Assembly (NCBI GenBank): GCA_016177355.1
Contig: JACOVL010000015.1
Span: 1 to 5,749 of the forward strand
Origin: Betaproteobacteria bacterium
GTDB lineage: Bacteria; Pseudomonadota; Gammaproteobacteria; Burkholderiales; SG8-41
DNA length: 5,749 nt
Direction: 5' to 3'
The position numbers and the translations under genes are program-made. Every line of letters starts with the position of its first letter. Positions within the stretch are counted from its first letter, which is position 1. Below are positions 1 to 5,410 of the stretch, one piece after another. The notes beneath the pieces were generated by a model, which was not told where the DNA came from, did no database searches, and was given only the letters and a program-made list of their open reading frames with translations.

Positions 1-434
1 CGTGGATGCGTGCATGAAGGAGGGCCTCGATTCATTGAAGTGGTCGATGAATGCCGCCGACGAGCGGCAATTCGAGAAGATCATGGGCGTGTCGGGCAGG
101 CTGTTCCACAACGCTCTGGACAACGTCAGGTCCGCGTGGGAAGTGCGCCGGACCGGCGGCTACGGGACCGGGCTGTACGCGTCGTCCATCCAGTACGACG
201 GCGAGCAGCAGGTGAAGATGGAGCGGCTTCTCAACGAGCGCGTGCGGCCTTACGTGGACCAGCACTACTGGCTGCCGCTGTATTCGATGGGCTCGTTCGC
301 GACGCAGCGCGAGCACGAGCTCGGCTATCGCCCCACCGCCGGCAACCAACTCCCCTTCGTTCGTCAAGCTGCGGGAGGCGCACCTGAAAAAGGACGTGCG
401 CGGCACCGTCTGCGAGAACTGCATCGCTTACTGA
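1..434 (+). pseudogene. Radical SAM/SPASM-type protein, 3' part, with a frame break
   Basis: The frame is open to the left window edge (codons from position 2), so the 5' end, where a radical-SAM CxxxCxxC core would lie, is outside the window. The visible part reads like the end of a radical-SAM barrel (ACMKEGLDSLKWSMNAAD, then EKIMGV and SIQYDGEQQ), reaching HELGYRPTAGN at about 311-346 in frame 2. From there frame 2 degenerates into an Arg/Ala-rich tail ending at 461-463. Frame 3 instead gives a convincing ending, NSPSFVKLREAHLKKDVRG followed by TVCENCIAY, with stop TGA at 432-434. SPASM proteins typically carry several auxiliary-cluster cysteines before such an ending; here only the final Cys-x2-Cys (codons 411-413 and 420-422) is present. 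I therefore infer an internal deletion, not divisible by three, near 341-356, either real or an assembly or sequencing error. The family call comes from motif recognition only; the substrate is unknown. Confidence 0.55.
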
Positions 435-467
435 GCGCCGGGGCCCGCCGGCGAATACAATAGGCGC

Positions 468-1154
468 ATGCGGCGCGCTATTTTGACGGGAGGGCTCGTG
501 CTTGCGCTATCGGCGCTCGCCGGCTGCACGCCGCAGGCGGCGCTGGTGTCCTCCTTGCTGCCGGACGGCACCGTGTCAACCCTGTTGAGCCACCTCGAGA
601 GGGAGGAAGATGGCAACCGGCGCAAGGTTGTGGAGCTGGAGGGGCGCCGGGACTGGGACGGGCTCGCGAAATTCGCCGAAGAGCATCTCGCAAAAGACCG
701 CCACAACGCCGACTGGTGGTTCGTCGCCGGCTATGCGCACACGCAGGCCGGGCGCCATTCGCGGGCGGTCGAAAGCTATGACGAGCTGCTGCGGCTGGCG
801 CCCGACGACATGCTGGTGTGGAACCTGCTGGCGCAATCGTACCGCGCGGCGGGGCGGCCGCAGCGGGCGGTGCAGACGCTCAACAACGCGCTGCGGCTGC
901 GGCAGGAGGCCCCCGAATCGTGGTTTCTGCTGGGGGAGAGCTACAGCGACCTCAGCCGCCACGACCAGGCGGCCGCGGCCTACCGCGGGGCCGTGAAGCT
1001 GCAACCCGGATTTGCCCAGGCGTGGGTCGGCCTCGGCCAGGCGCAGGCGCGTCTCGGCCGGCTCGCGGACTTCAACGAAACGGTGCGAACGCTGGAAAAG
1101 CTCGACCCGAAAGCAGCGGCCGAGCTCGCCAAACAGCGCCCCGCGGCGCGCTAG
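468..1154 (+). CDS. TPR-repeat lipoprotein
   Basis: This is a 228-residue protein with a lipoprotein signal peptide: two arginines at residues 2-3, a hydrophobic stretch at about 4-17, and a lipobox LAGC with the lipidated cysteine at residue 20. Residue +2 is Thr, not Asp, which by the Lol sorting rule favours the outer membrane. After a linker come tandem TPR-like helix pairs at about 81-114, 115-148 and 149-182, with a weaker fourth at 183-216. Typical TPR positions are visible (W-x-x-x-G-x-x-x-x-x-x-G/R, and A-x-x-x-Y/L-x-x-x-x-x-L/P). TPR lipoproteins usually act as periplasmic scaffolds for protein assemblies; the partner is not evident. ATG at 468 is chosen because it places the signal peptide at the N-terminus; the upstream AGG at 462-464 is a poor ribosome site. 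The gene starts 33 bp after the radical-SAM remnant, so the two may once have been co-transcribed. Its stop overlaps that of suhB. Confidence 0.85.
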   Translation: MRRAILTGGLVLALSALAGCTPQAALVSSLLPDGTVSTLLSHLEREEDGNRRKVVELEGRRDWDGLAKFAEEHLAKDRHNADWWFVAGYAHTQAGRHSRAVESYDELLRLAPDDMLVWNLLAQSYRAAGRPQRAVQTLNNALRLRQEAPESWFLLGESYSDLSRHDQAAAAYRGAVKLQPGFAQAWVGLGQAQARLGRLADFNETVRTLEKLDPKAAAELAKQRPAAR

Positions 1155-1951
1155 CCGCGCTTCAGGACGGGCGTAAGGTGGGGCGCGAGCGCCTTCAGAA
1201 GCTCGACGAAAATCCTTGGATTGCCGGCGACGATGTTGCCGGTCTCGAGGTAGCGGTTCTCGCCGGCGAGGTCGCTCACCAGCCCGCCGGCCTCGGTGAT
1301 GAGGAGCCCTCCCGCCGCCATGTCCCACGGCGAGAGGCCGAACTCCCAGAACCCGTCGAGCCTGCCCGCCGCCACCCAGGCAAGGTCGAGCGCGGCGGAA
1401 CCCGCGCGGCGCACGCCGGCCGCGCCCCGCATCATCTCGCGCAGCACCGCGACATAGACGTCGAGATGATCGAGGTTCCGGAACGGGAAGCCGGTGCCGA
1501 TCAGGCTCGATTTCAGCTGCGCGCGCTTGGAGACACGCATGCGCTGGTCGTTCAAGTAGGCGCCGCGCCCGCGCGTGGCGGTGTAGAGGTCGTTGCGGGT
1601 AGGATCGTAGATCACCGCCTGCGTGACGACGCCCCGGTGCCGGAGCGCGATCGCCACCGCGTACTGGGGAAAGCCGTGCAGGAAATTGGTGGTGCCGTCG
1701 AGCGGGTCCACGATCCACTGGTAGTCCGATTGGCCGGAGGCGCCGCTCTCTTCCGCCAGGATCGAATGATCGGGATAGGCCTCGCGCAGCGTGCGGATGA
1801 CCGCCTCCTCCGCCTCGTGGTCCACCTCGGTGACGAAATCGGCTGCGGCCTTTTCCTTGACGGCAACGATGTCCAGGTTGCGGGACGCGCGGTTGATGAT
1901 GTTGCCGGCGCGGCGCGCGGCCTTGACCGCGATGTTGAGCATCGGATGCAT
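1151..1951 (-). CDS. suhB: Inositol-1-monophosphatase family protein SuhB
   Basis: The 266-residue product matches the length of E. coli SuhB (267). It is a Mg2+-dependent inositol monophosphatase-type phosphatase; in enterobacteria SuhB also joins the Nus-dependent rRNA antitermination complex. Family motifs are intact: DFVTEVD at 38-44, EES at 67-69, WIVDPLDGTTNFLHGFP at 79-95 and SPWDMAAGGLLITEAGG at 207-223. By homology the metal ligands are Glu67, Asp82, Asp85 and Asp210. The start is taken at the ATG complementary to 1949-1951, giving MHPMLNIAVKAARRAG, the usual SuhB N-terminus. The frame stays open far upstream on this strand, but that extension is antisense to trmJ and is not credible. 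No Shine-Dalgarno sequence is visible before the start. The gene is divergent from trmJ (25 bp between start codons), as in E. coli, and converges on the TPR lipoprotein gene. Whether it binds Nus factors here cannot be judged. Confidence 0.95.
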   Translation of the reverse strand: MHPMLNIAVKAARRAGNIINRASRNLDIVAVKEKAAADFVTEVDHEAEEAVIRTLREAYPDHSILAEESGASGQSDYQWIVDPLDGTTNFLHGFPQYAVAIALRHRGVVTQAVIYDPTRNDLYTATRGRGAYLNDQRMRVSKRAQLKSSLIGTGFPFRNLDHLDVYVAVLREMMRGAAGVRRAGSAALDLAWVAAGRLDGFWEFGLSPWDMAAGGLLITEAGGLVSDLAGENRYLETGNIVAGNPRIFVELLKALAPHLTPVLKRG

Positions 1952-1961
1952 AAGGTGCGGT

Positions 1962-1967
1962 ATTGTA
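1962..1967 (-). promoter_or_regulatory. Possible -10 element for suhB
   Basis: On the minus strand the sequence reads TACAAT, a 5/6 match to the sigma-70 -10 consensus, ending 10 bases before the suhB ATG. No convincing -35 is found 16-18 bp further upstream, inside the trmJ start. If used, the transcript would have a leader of only a few bases, which would fit the missing Shine-Dalgarno sequence. The evidence is weak and rests on one hexamer. Confidence 0.22.
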
Positions 1968-1976
1968 AGGTAAGTG

Positions 1977-2711
1977 ATGGCCGTTAATCCGCTCAAAAAC
2001 ATCCGCGTCGTGCTGTGCGGGACGGCGCACCCGGGCAATATCGGCGCCGCCGCCCGCGCGCTGAAGACGATGGGGCTCGCGCGGCTCACGCTCGTCGCGC
2101 CGGAGCGCTTTCCCGACCCGCAGGCGGTCCGGCTCGCATCCGGCGCGACCGACGTGCTGCGGGGCGCGCGGATCTGCGCCAGTCTGGACCAGGCGCTTGC
2201 CGGAGCGGCGTTTGCGGTGGCCTGCACCGCGCGGCCGCGCGAGCTCGCGGTGACCATGGTCACGGCGCGGGAAGCCGCCGCGCGCGTGATCGGGGTGGCG
2301 CGCACGCAGCCCGCTGCGCTCGTATTCGGCAACGAGACGTTCGGCCTGACCGGCGAAGACGTGGGCAAGTGCCAGCTGCTCGCGACGATACCCGCCAACC
2401 CCCGTTATTCCTCGCTGAACGTCGCCGCCGCGGTGCAGGTATTTGCCTACGAGCTGCGCATCGCGGCGCTCGGCACCGCTCCTGCGCGGGAGAAGCAGCG
2501 AACGCTCGCCGTATTCGAGGAAATCGAGGGGCTCTACGGGCATCTGGAGCGGGCGATGCTGGAGACGGGCTATCTCAATCCCGGGCACCCCAAGAAGCTC
2601 ATGCCGCGCCTGCGCCGCCTGTTCGGCCGCGCGCAACTGGAACAAGAGGAGGTCAACATCCTGCGCGGGATCGTCAAGACGCTTGCGCGCCCCAAGCTGC
2701 GCAAGCCGTAA
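1977..2711 (+). CDS. trmJ: tRNA (cytidine/uridine-2'-O)-methyltransferase TrmJ
   Basis: This 244-residue SpoU/TrmH (SPOUT) family enzyme should methylate the 2'-O of Cm32/Um32 in tRNA anticodon loops using S-adenosylmethionine; E. coli TrmJ is 246 residues. The N-terminal trefoil-knot domain shows motif 1 at 18-27 (HPGNIGAAAR), motif 2 at 115-124 (LVFGNETFGL) and motif 3 at 138-160 (IPANPRYSSLN continuing to VQVFAYEL). A helical C-terminal region follows (about 170-244), with the GHPKKLMPRLRRLF segment typical of TrmJ. Motif 2 has GNE where E. coli has GRE. I choose ATG at 1977 over the in-frame GTG at 1974 because AAGG at 1967-1970 is 6 bases from the ATG but only 3 from the GTG. It is divergent from suhB and upstream of cysE and iscR; in E. 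coli trmJ lies directly upstream of iscR. Confidence 0.93.
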   Translation: MAVNPLKNIRVVLCGTAHPGNIGAAARALKTMGLARLTLVAPERFPDPQAVRLASGATDVLRGARICASLDQALAGAAFAVACTARPRELAVTMVTAREAAARVIGVARTQPAALVFGNETFGLTGEDVGKCQLLATIPANPRYSSLNVAAAVQVFAYELRIAALGTAPAREKQRTLAVFEEIEGLYGHLERAMLETGYLNPGHPKKLMPRLRRLFGRAQLEQEEVNILRGIVKTLARPKLRKP

Positions 2712-2720
2712 GCGGAATGA

Positions 2721-2749
2721 TTGACTGAATTACTATGGCATCGTATCCT
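2721..2749 (+). promoter_or_regulatory. Putative sigma-70 promoter of cysE
   Basis: A -35 hexamer TTGACT (2721-2726, 5/6) is separated by exactly 17 bp from a -10 hexamer TATCCT (2744-2749, 4/6). It lies in the 66 bp gap between trmJ and cysE, which is more AT-rich than its surroundings. The predicted start is near 2756, leaving a leader of about 22 bases. The spacing is optimal but the -10 is only moderate, so read-through from trmJ may also contribute. Confidence 0.45.
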
Positions 2750-2777
2750 GCGCACCCTTATCCTTGATTTTTAAACG

Positions 2778-3506
2778 ATGTTTGCACGTCTCAAAGAGGA
2801 AATAGCGGTCGTGTTCGAGCGCGATCCGGCCGCTCGCACGAGCTGGGAAGTGATCACCTGCTATCCCGGTTTTCACGCGCTGCTCGGCCACCGCCTCGCG
2901 CACTGCCTGTGGCACGCGCGGCTGAAATGGCTGGCGCGCCTCGTGTCGCACGTCTCGCGCTGGCTGACCGGCATCGAGATCCACCCCGGCGCGACGATCG
3001 GGCGGCGTTTCTTCATCGACCACGGCATGGGCGTGGTGATCGGCGAGACCGCGGAGATCGGCGACGACTGCACGCTCTATCACGGCGTCACGCTCGGCGG
3101 CACTTCGTGGAACAAGGGCAAGCGCCATCCCACGCTCGGCAAGGGCGTGGTGGTCGGCGCGGGCGCGAAGATACTCGGTCCGATCGTGGTCGGCGACGGG
3201 GCGCGCATCGGCTCCAACGCGGTGGTGGTGAAGGAAGTGCCGCCGGGCGCGACCGCGATCGGCATACCCGCGCGCGTCATCGAGGCGGAGGCAACCGCGC
3301 AGGGCGGGCGCTTCGCCGCCTACGCCGTGGTGAAGGACCTGAACGACCCGCTGGCGAAGGCGGTGCACGAGCTGATAGCCCATTGCGTGGAGAGCGACCG
3401 GCGCATGGAGAGCATCCTCGCCGAGCTGAAGCGACTGGGCGTGAAGATCGAGGAGCGCGAGGCCGCGCAGCTCGATGCGAACCAACTCAACAAAATGGTT
3501 GACTAA
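2778..3506 (+). CDS. cysE: Serine O-acetyltransferase CysE
   Basis: This 242-residue cytosolic enzyme transfers acetyl from acetyl-CoA to L-serine to make O-acetylserine, the precursor that cysteine synthase turns into cysteine. A left-handed beta-helix of hexapeptide repeats runs from about residue 66 to 165. Catalytic residues are recognisable: Asp16 (in ERDPAA), His82 (in IDHGMGVVIGE) and His117 (in GKRHPTLG), matching E. coli Asp92, His158 and His193 with a constant offset of 76. It therefore lacks about 76 residues of the E. coli N-terminal helical domain but carries a helical C-terminal extension (about 172-242). The E. coli protein ends in an Ile that docks into CysK; this one ends Met-Val-Asp, so that contact looks absent. 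The start at 2778 gives the family N-terminus (MFARLKEEIAVVFERDPA), but no Shine-Dalgarno sequence precedes it. The last codons and the stop lie inside an IscR-type operator for the next gene. Confidence 0.95.
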   Translation: MFARLKEEIAVVFERDPAARTSWEVITCYPGFHALLGHRLAHCLWHARLKWLARLVSHVSRWLTGIEIHPGATIGRRFFIDHGMGVVIGETAEIGDDCTLYHGVTLGGTSWNKGKRHPTLGKGVVVGAGAKILGPIVVGDGARIGSNAVVVKEVPPGATAIGIPARVIEAEATAQGGRFAAYAVVKDLNDPLAKAVHELIAHCVESDRRMESILAELKRLGVKIEEREAAQLDANQLNKMVD

Positions 3507-3519
3507 TTTAGTCAGGAAA
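3495..3519 (+). promoter_or_regulatory. Type 1 IscR operator, box 1
   Basis: The 25 bp site has the core TTGACTAATTTAGTCAGG (3499-3516). It agrees at 22 of 25 positions with the E. coli type 1 IscR consensus as I recall it (ATASYYGACT, then RWWWY, then AGTCRRSTAT); mismatches are at positions 3, 23 and 25. The core GACTAATTTAGTC is a near-perfect palindrome. It overlaps the last codons and stop of cysE and contains the -35 of promoter P1. By analogy with E. coli, [2Fe-2S]-IscR would bind here and repress iscR transcription. Confidence 0.75.
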
Positions 3520-3527
3520 GCTATAGT
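3499..3527 (+). promoter_or_regulatory. iscR promoter P1
   Basis: The -35 TTGACT (3499-3504, 5/6) and -10 TATAGT (3522-3527, 5/6) are separated by 17 bp, which is optimal for sigma-70. The predicted start is near 3534, giving a leader of about 63 bases before iscR. The -35 lies in IscR box 1 and the -10 touches the start of box 2, so bound IscR would block RNA polymerase. The -35 also overlaps the cysE stop codon. Confidence 0.6.
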
Positions 3528-3547
3528 TGACAAAATTACTAGTGTAT
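3523..3547 (+). promoter_or_regulatory. Type 1 IscR operator, box 2
   Basis: This second 25 bp site begins ATAGTTGAC (3523-3531) and ends GTAT (3544-3547), with an A/T-rich middle and ACTAG at 3538-3542. It matches the recalled type 1 consensus at 21 of 25 positions; mismatches are at 10, 17, 19 and 21, so its left half is stronger than its right. It starts 28 bp after the start of box 1, giving tandem sites as in the E. coli iscR control region. Confidence 0.7.
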
Positions 3548-3557
3548 AGGTTACAAT
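3527..3557 (+). promoter_or_regulatory. Possible second iscR promoter P2
   Basis: A perfect -35 TTGACA (3527-3532) lies inside IscR box 2, with TACAAT (3552-3557, 5/6) downstream. The 19 bp spacing is longer than ideal, so this may be a weaker or alternative promoter. The predicted start is near 3564. It overlaps P1, whose last -10 base is the first base of this -35. Confidence 0.35.
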
Positions 3558-3596
3558 ATATAAGTTGTTGATTTTAAAGTATTTATGAGGTGACCC

Positions 3597-4085
3597 ATGA
3601 GGCTGACGACAAAAGGGCGGTTCGCGGTTACCGCCATGATGGACCTCGCGCTGCATCACGGCGAAGGCCCCGTGACGCTCGCCGAGATCAGCGGGCGCCA
3701 GAAGATTTCGCTGTCCTACCTGGAGCAGCTGTTCAGCAAGCTGCGCCGCTGTCGCCTGGTCGAGAGCGTGCGCGGCCCCGGCGGCGGCTACTGCCTTGCC
3801 AGGGACACGGGCGCAGTGTCGGTGGCGGACATCATCCTCGCAGTGGACGAACCGATAGACGCCACGCAGTGCGGCGGCAAGGAGAACTGCCGCGACGAGC
3901 AGAAATGCCTGACCCACGACTTGTGGGCGAGGCTGAACGAACGCATCCTGGACTATCTCGGCGCGGTGAGCCTGCGCCAGCTGGTGGAGGACCAGAAGAC
4001 CAAGGAAGCGGTGAAGGAATCCGGCGTCGCCCAGGTACGCGATATGCGCGAGACGGCGCGCAAGCGCGCACCGGTATCGGCGTAA
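3597..4085 (+). CDS. iscR: Fe-S cluster-sensing transcription regulator IscR
   Basis: This 162-residue Rrf2-family regulator has the same length as E. coli IscR. An N-terminal winged helix-turn-helix (about 1-80) begins MRLTTKGRFAVTAMMDLAL and includes the recognition-helix region ISLSYLEQLFSKLR (37-50) and the wing GPGGGYCLARD (60-70). The [2Fe-2S] ligands are all present at Cys92, Cys98, Cys104 and His107, identical in position to E. coli. This supports a true IscR and not another Rrf2 protein such as NsrR or CymR. The holo form normally represses the isc operon; apo-IscR controls other genes. ATG 3597 is preceded by GAGG (3587-3590) with 6-base spacing, a good ribosome site. Two IscR operators and promoters lie immediately upstream, indicating autoregulation. 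The desulfurase gene follows after 22 bp, so the two are very probably one transcript. Confidence 0.96.
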   Translation: MRLTTKGRFAVTAMMDLALHHGEGPVTLAEISGRQKISLSYLEQLFSKLRRCRLVESVRGPGGGYCLARDTGAVSVADIILAVDEPIDATQCGGKENCRDEQKCLTHDLWARLNERILDYLGAVSLRQLVEDQKTKEAVKESGVAQVRDMRETARKRAPVSA

Positions 4086-4107
4086 CCCATCACGCATCAC
4101 CGGTGTA

Positions 4108-5253
4108 ATGGAGCACGTCTACTTCGACCACAACGCGACCACGCCTCTCGACGAGAGGGTGTTCGAGGCGATGGTTCCGTACCTGCGCGGCCGCTACGGC
4201 AACGCGTCCAGCCGCCACGAGCCCGGCACGGTGGCGCGCAAGGCGGTTAACGCCGCGCGCGAGCAGGTGGCGGCGCTCGTCAACGTGCAGCCCTCGCAGG
4301 TGATCTTCGTCTCCGGCGGCACCGAGGCGAACAACCTGTTCATCGGGGGCGCGGCGTCCTGTCTCAAGCCCGCGCAGGTCGCGGTAAGCGCGATCGAACA
4401 TCCCTGCGTCGCCAGGCCGGCCCAGGAACTCGCGCGCCACGGCTGGAAGCTGCGCAAGCTTGCGGCAGGCCGGGACGGACAGGTGGAGTTCGCCGACGTG
4501 GACGAGGCGCTGAAGGCGCCGACCGGCATCGTGTCGGTGATGCTCGCCAACAACGAGACCGGCGTCATCCAGGACGTTGCGGCCGTTGCCGAGCGCGCGC
4601 GTCGAGCGAAGGCCTGGATGCACACCGACGCGGTGCAGGCGCTCGGCAAGGTTCCGGTGGATTTCGCCGCGCTCGGCGTGCACGCGATGACGGTTTCGGC
4701 GCACAAGATCTACGGTCCCAAGGGCGCGGGCGCGCTGATCGTGGACAAGCGGCTGGAGTTGAGGCCCATCATCCACGGCGGCGGCCACGAGCAGGGTCTG
4801 CGCTCCGGCACCGAGAACGTGCCCGCGATCGCGGGCTTCGGCGCGGCGTGCGAGCTGGCGGCGGCCCGCATGGGCGGGCTTGCGCCGCGGCTGGAAAAAC
4901 TGCGCGCGCGGCTCGAGGAAGGGCTGCACGGGCTCGGCGCGGCGATTTTCGGGGAGCGGGCGCCGCGGATACCCAATACGTCGTATTTCGCCTTCAAGGG
5001 CATCGAGGGCGAGACGCTGGTGATCGAGCTCGACAGGGCGGGGTTTGCCGTCGCGCCGGGCGCGGCGTGCTCGAGCGCGAATCCCGAGCCTTCCGCGACG
5101 CTCATCGCGATGAGCGTCGCGCCGGAGATCGCGCGCGGCGCGGTGCGGTTCTCGCTCGGCGCGGCGAACACGCAAGAACAAGTGGACGATTTCCTGAAAG
5201 CCCTCAAGGCGGCGGTTGCACGCCTGAGAAGCATGACCGCTGTCGTGGTGTAA
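4108..5253 (+). CDS. NifS/IscS-like cysteine desulfurase
   Basis: This 381-residue PLP enzyme of the class V aminotransferase fold should convert L-cysteine to alanine and pass the sulfur as a persulfide for Fe-S assembly. Visible features are FDHNATTPL (6-14), GGTEANN (70-76), His98 stacking on PLP (in AIEHPCV), Asn149 (in LANNETG), Asp174 and Gln177 (in HTDAVQ), the PLP-binding Lys200 (in SAHKIYGPKG) and the HEQGLRSGTEN block (227-237). The catalytic cysteine is Cys321 in PGAACSSANPEPS. It is a group I enzyme, but about 20 residues shorter than E. coli IscS (404) and without an obvious IscS-type C-terminal IscU-docking tail. NifS-like naming is therefore safer than iscS. ATG 4108 gives the family N-terminus (MEHVYFDHNATTPLD); only a weak GGTG at 4102-4105 precedes it, so translation may depend on coupling to iscR 22 bp upstream. 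Confidence 0.93.
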   Translation: MEHVYFDHNATTPLDERVFEAMVPYLRGRYGNASSRHEPGTVARKAVNAAREQVAALVNVQPSQVIFVSGGTEANNLFIGGAASCLKPAQVAVSAIEHPCVARPAQELARHGWKLRKLAAGRDGQVEFADVDEALKAPTGIVSVMLANNETGVIQDVAAVAERARRAKAWMHTDAVQALGKVPVDFAALGVHAMTVSAHKIYGPKGAGALIVDKRLELRPIIHGGGHEQGLRSGTENVPAIAGFGAACELAAARMGGLAPRLEKLRARLEEGLHGLGAAIFGERAPRIPNTSYFAFKGIEGETLVIELDRAGFAVAPGAACSSANPEPSATLIAMSVAPEIARGAVRFSLGAANTQEQVDDFLKALKAAVARLRSMTAVVV

Positions 5254-5264
5254 GTGCATGGAAC

Positions 5265-5294
5265 CGCAGATGAACGCAGATAAACGCGGATTTA
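5265..5294 (+). repeat. Three 10-bp direct repeats (CGCAGATgAA-type)
   Basis: Three consecutive 10-base units follow one another: CGCAGATGAA (5265-5274), CGCAGATAAA (5275-5284) and the degenerate CGCGGATTTA (5285-5294). They begin 11 bp after the desulfurase stop codon. I recall similar CGCAGATgAACGCAGAT sequences as a common intergenic repeat in several bacterial phyla; this is from memory and not a search. The function is unknown. Confidence 0.65.
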
Positions 5295-5296
5295 CA

Positions 5297-5375
5297 ACCA
5301 CCCCTCGGGCCGGGCAGTGTCCAGCCCTCTTCCCCTCCTTGAGAAGGAGGGGAGGAGCGAAAGCGTAGGGGTGGT
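5297..5375 (+). repeat. Nested inverted repeat (intergenic repeat element)
   Basis: Outer arms ACCACCCCT (5297-5305) and AGGGGTGGT (5367-5375) are exact inverse complements. Inside them a 14-bp stem pairs 5327-5340 with 5344-5357, with one T-G pair and a three-base loop GAG (5341-5343). The structure fits a dispersed palindromic intergenic element. It has no downstream T-run, so it does not look like a standard rho-independent terminator, but the strong inner hairpin could pause polymerase or protect the upstream iscR-desulfurase mRNA from 3' degradation. There is no transposase or target duplication to call it an IS. Confidence 0.7.
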
Positions 5376-5410
5376 GGATAGATGCGTCGATTTGATCTTG
5401 AGGTGTTGAT

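Noticed and set aside
436..453. GC-rich hairpin CGCCGG/CCGGCG as a terminator after the radical-SAM remnant
   Set aside because: The stem is only 6 bp with no T-run; such pairings are expected by chance at this GC content.
1952..2398. N-terminal extension of suhB by about 149 codons
   Set aside because: The extension is entirely antisense to trmJ, shows no conserved motif, and SuhB proteins normally begin at the chosen methionine (266 residues against 267 in E. coli).
576..2645. Very long open frame on the minus strand (689 codons) and other long overlapping frames
   Set aside because: It is antisense to or out of frame with the TPR, suhB and trmJ genes, has Arg/Ala/Gly-rich low-complexity composition typical of GC-rich shadow frames, and shows no family motif.
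3585..3593. Minimal upstream ORF (ATG AGG TGA) overlapping the iscR ribosome site
   Set aside because: It is a two-codon frame formed by the Shine-Dalgarno region itself; nothing else suggests translation.
2733..4100. Long minus-strand frame (455 codons) antisense to cysE and iscR
   Set aside because: It runs across the AT-rich iscR control region and opposite two well-defined genes, with no recognisable domain.
5265..5294. CRISPR-like repeat array
   Set aside because: The units are 10 bp, contiguous and without spacers, and no cas genes are present.
5327..5357. Rho-independent terminator after the desulfurase gene
   Set aside because: The 14-bp stem is strong but is followed by GCGAAAGCG, not a T-tract, so it is recorded as part of the repeat element instead.
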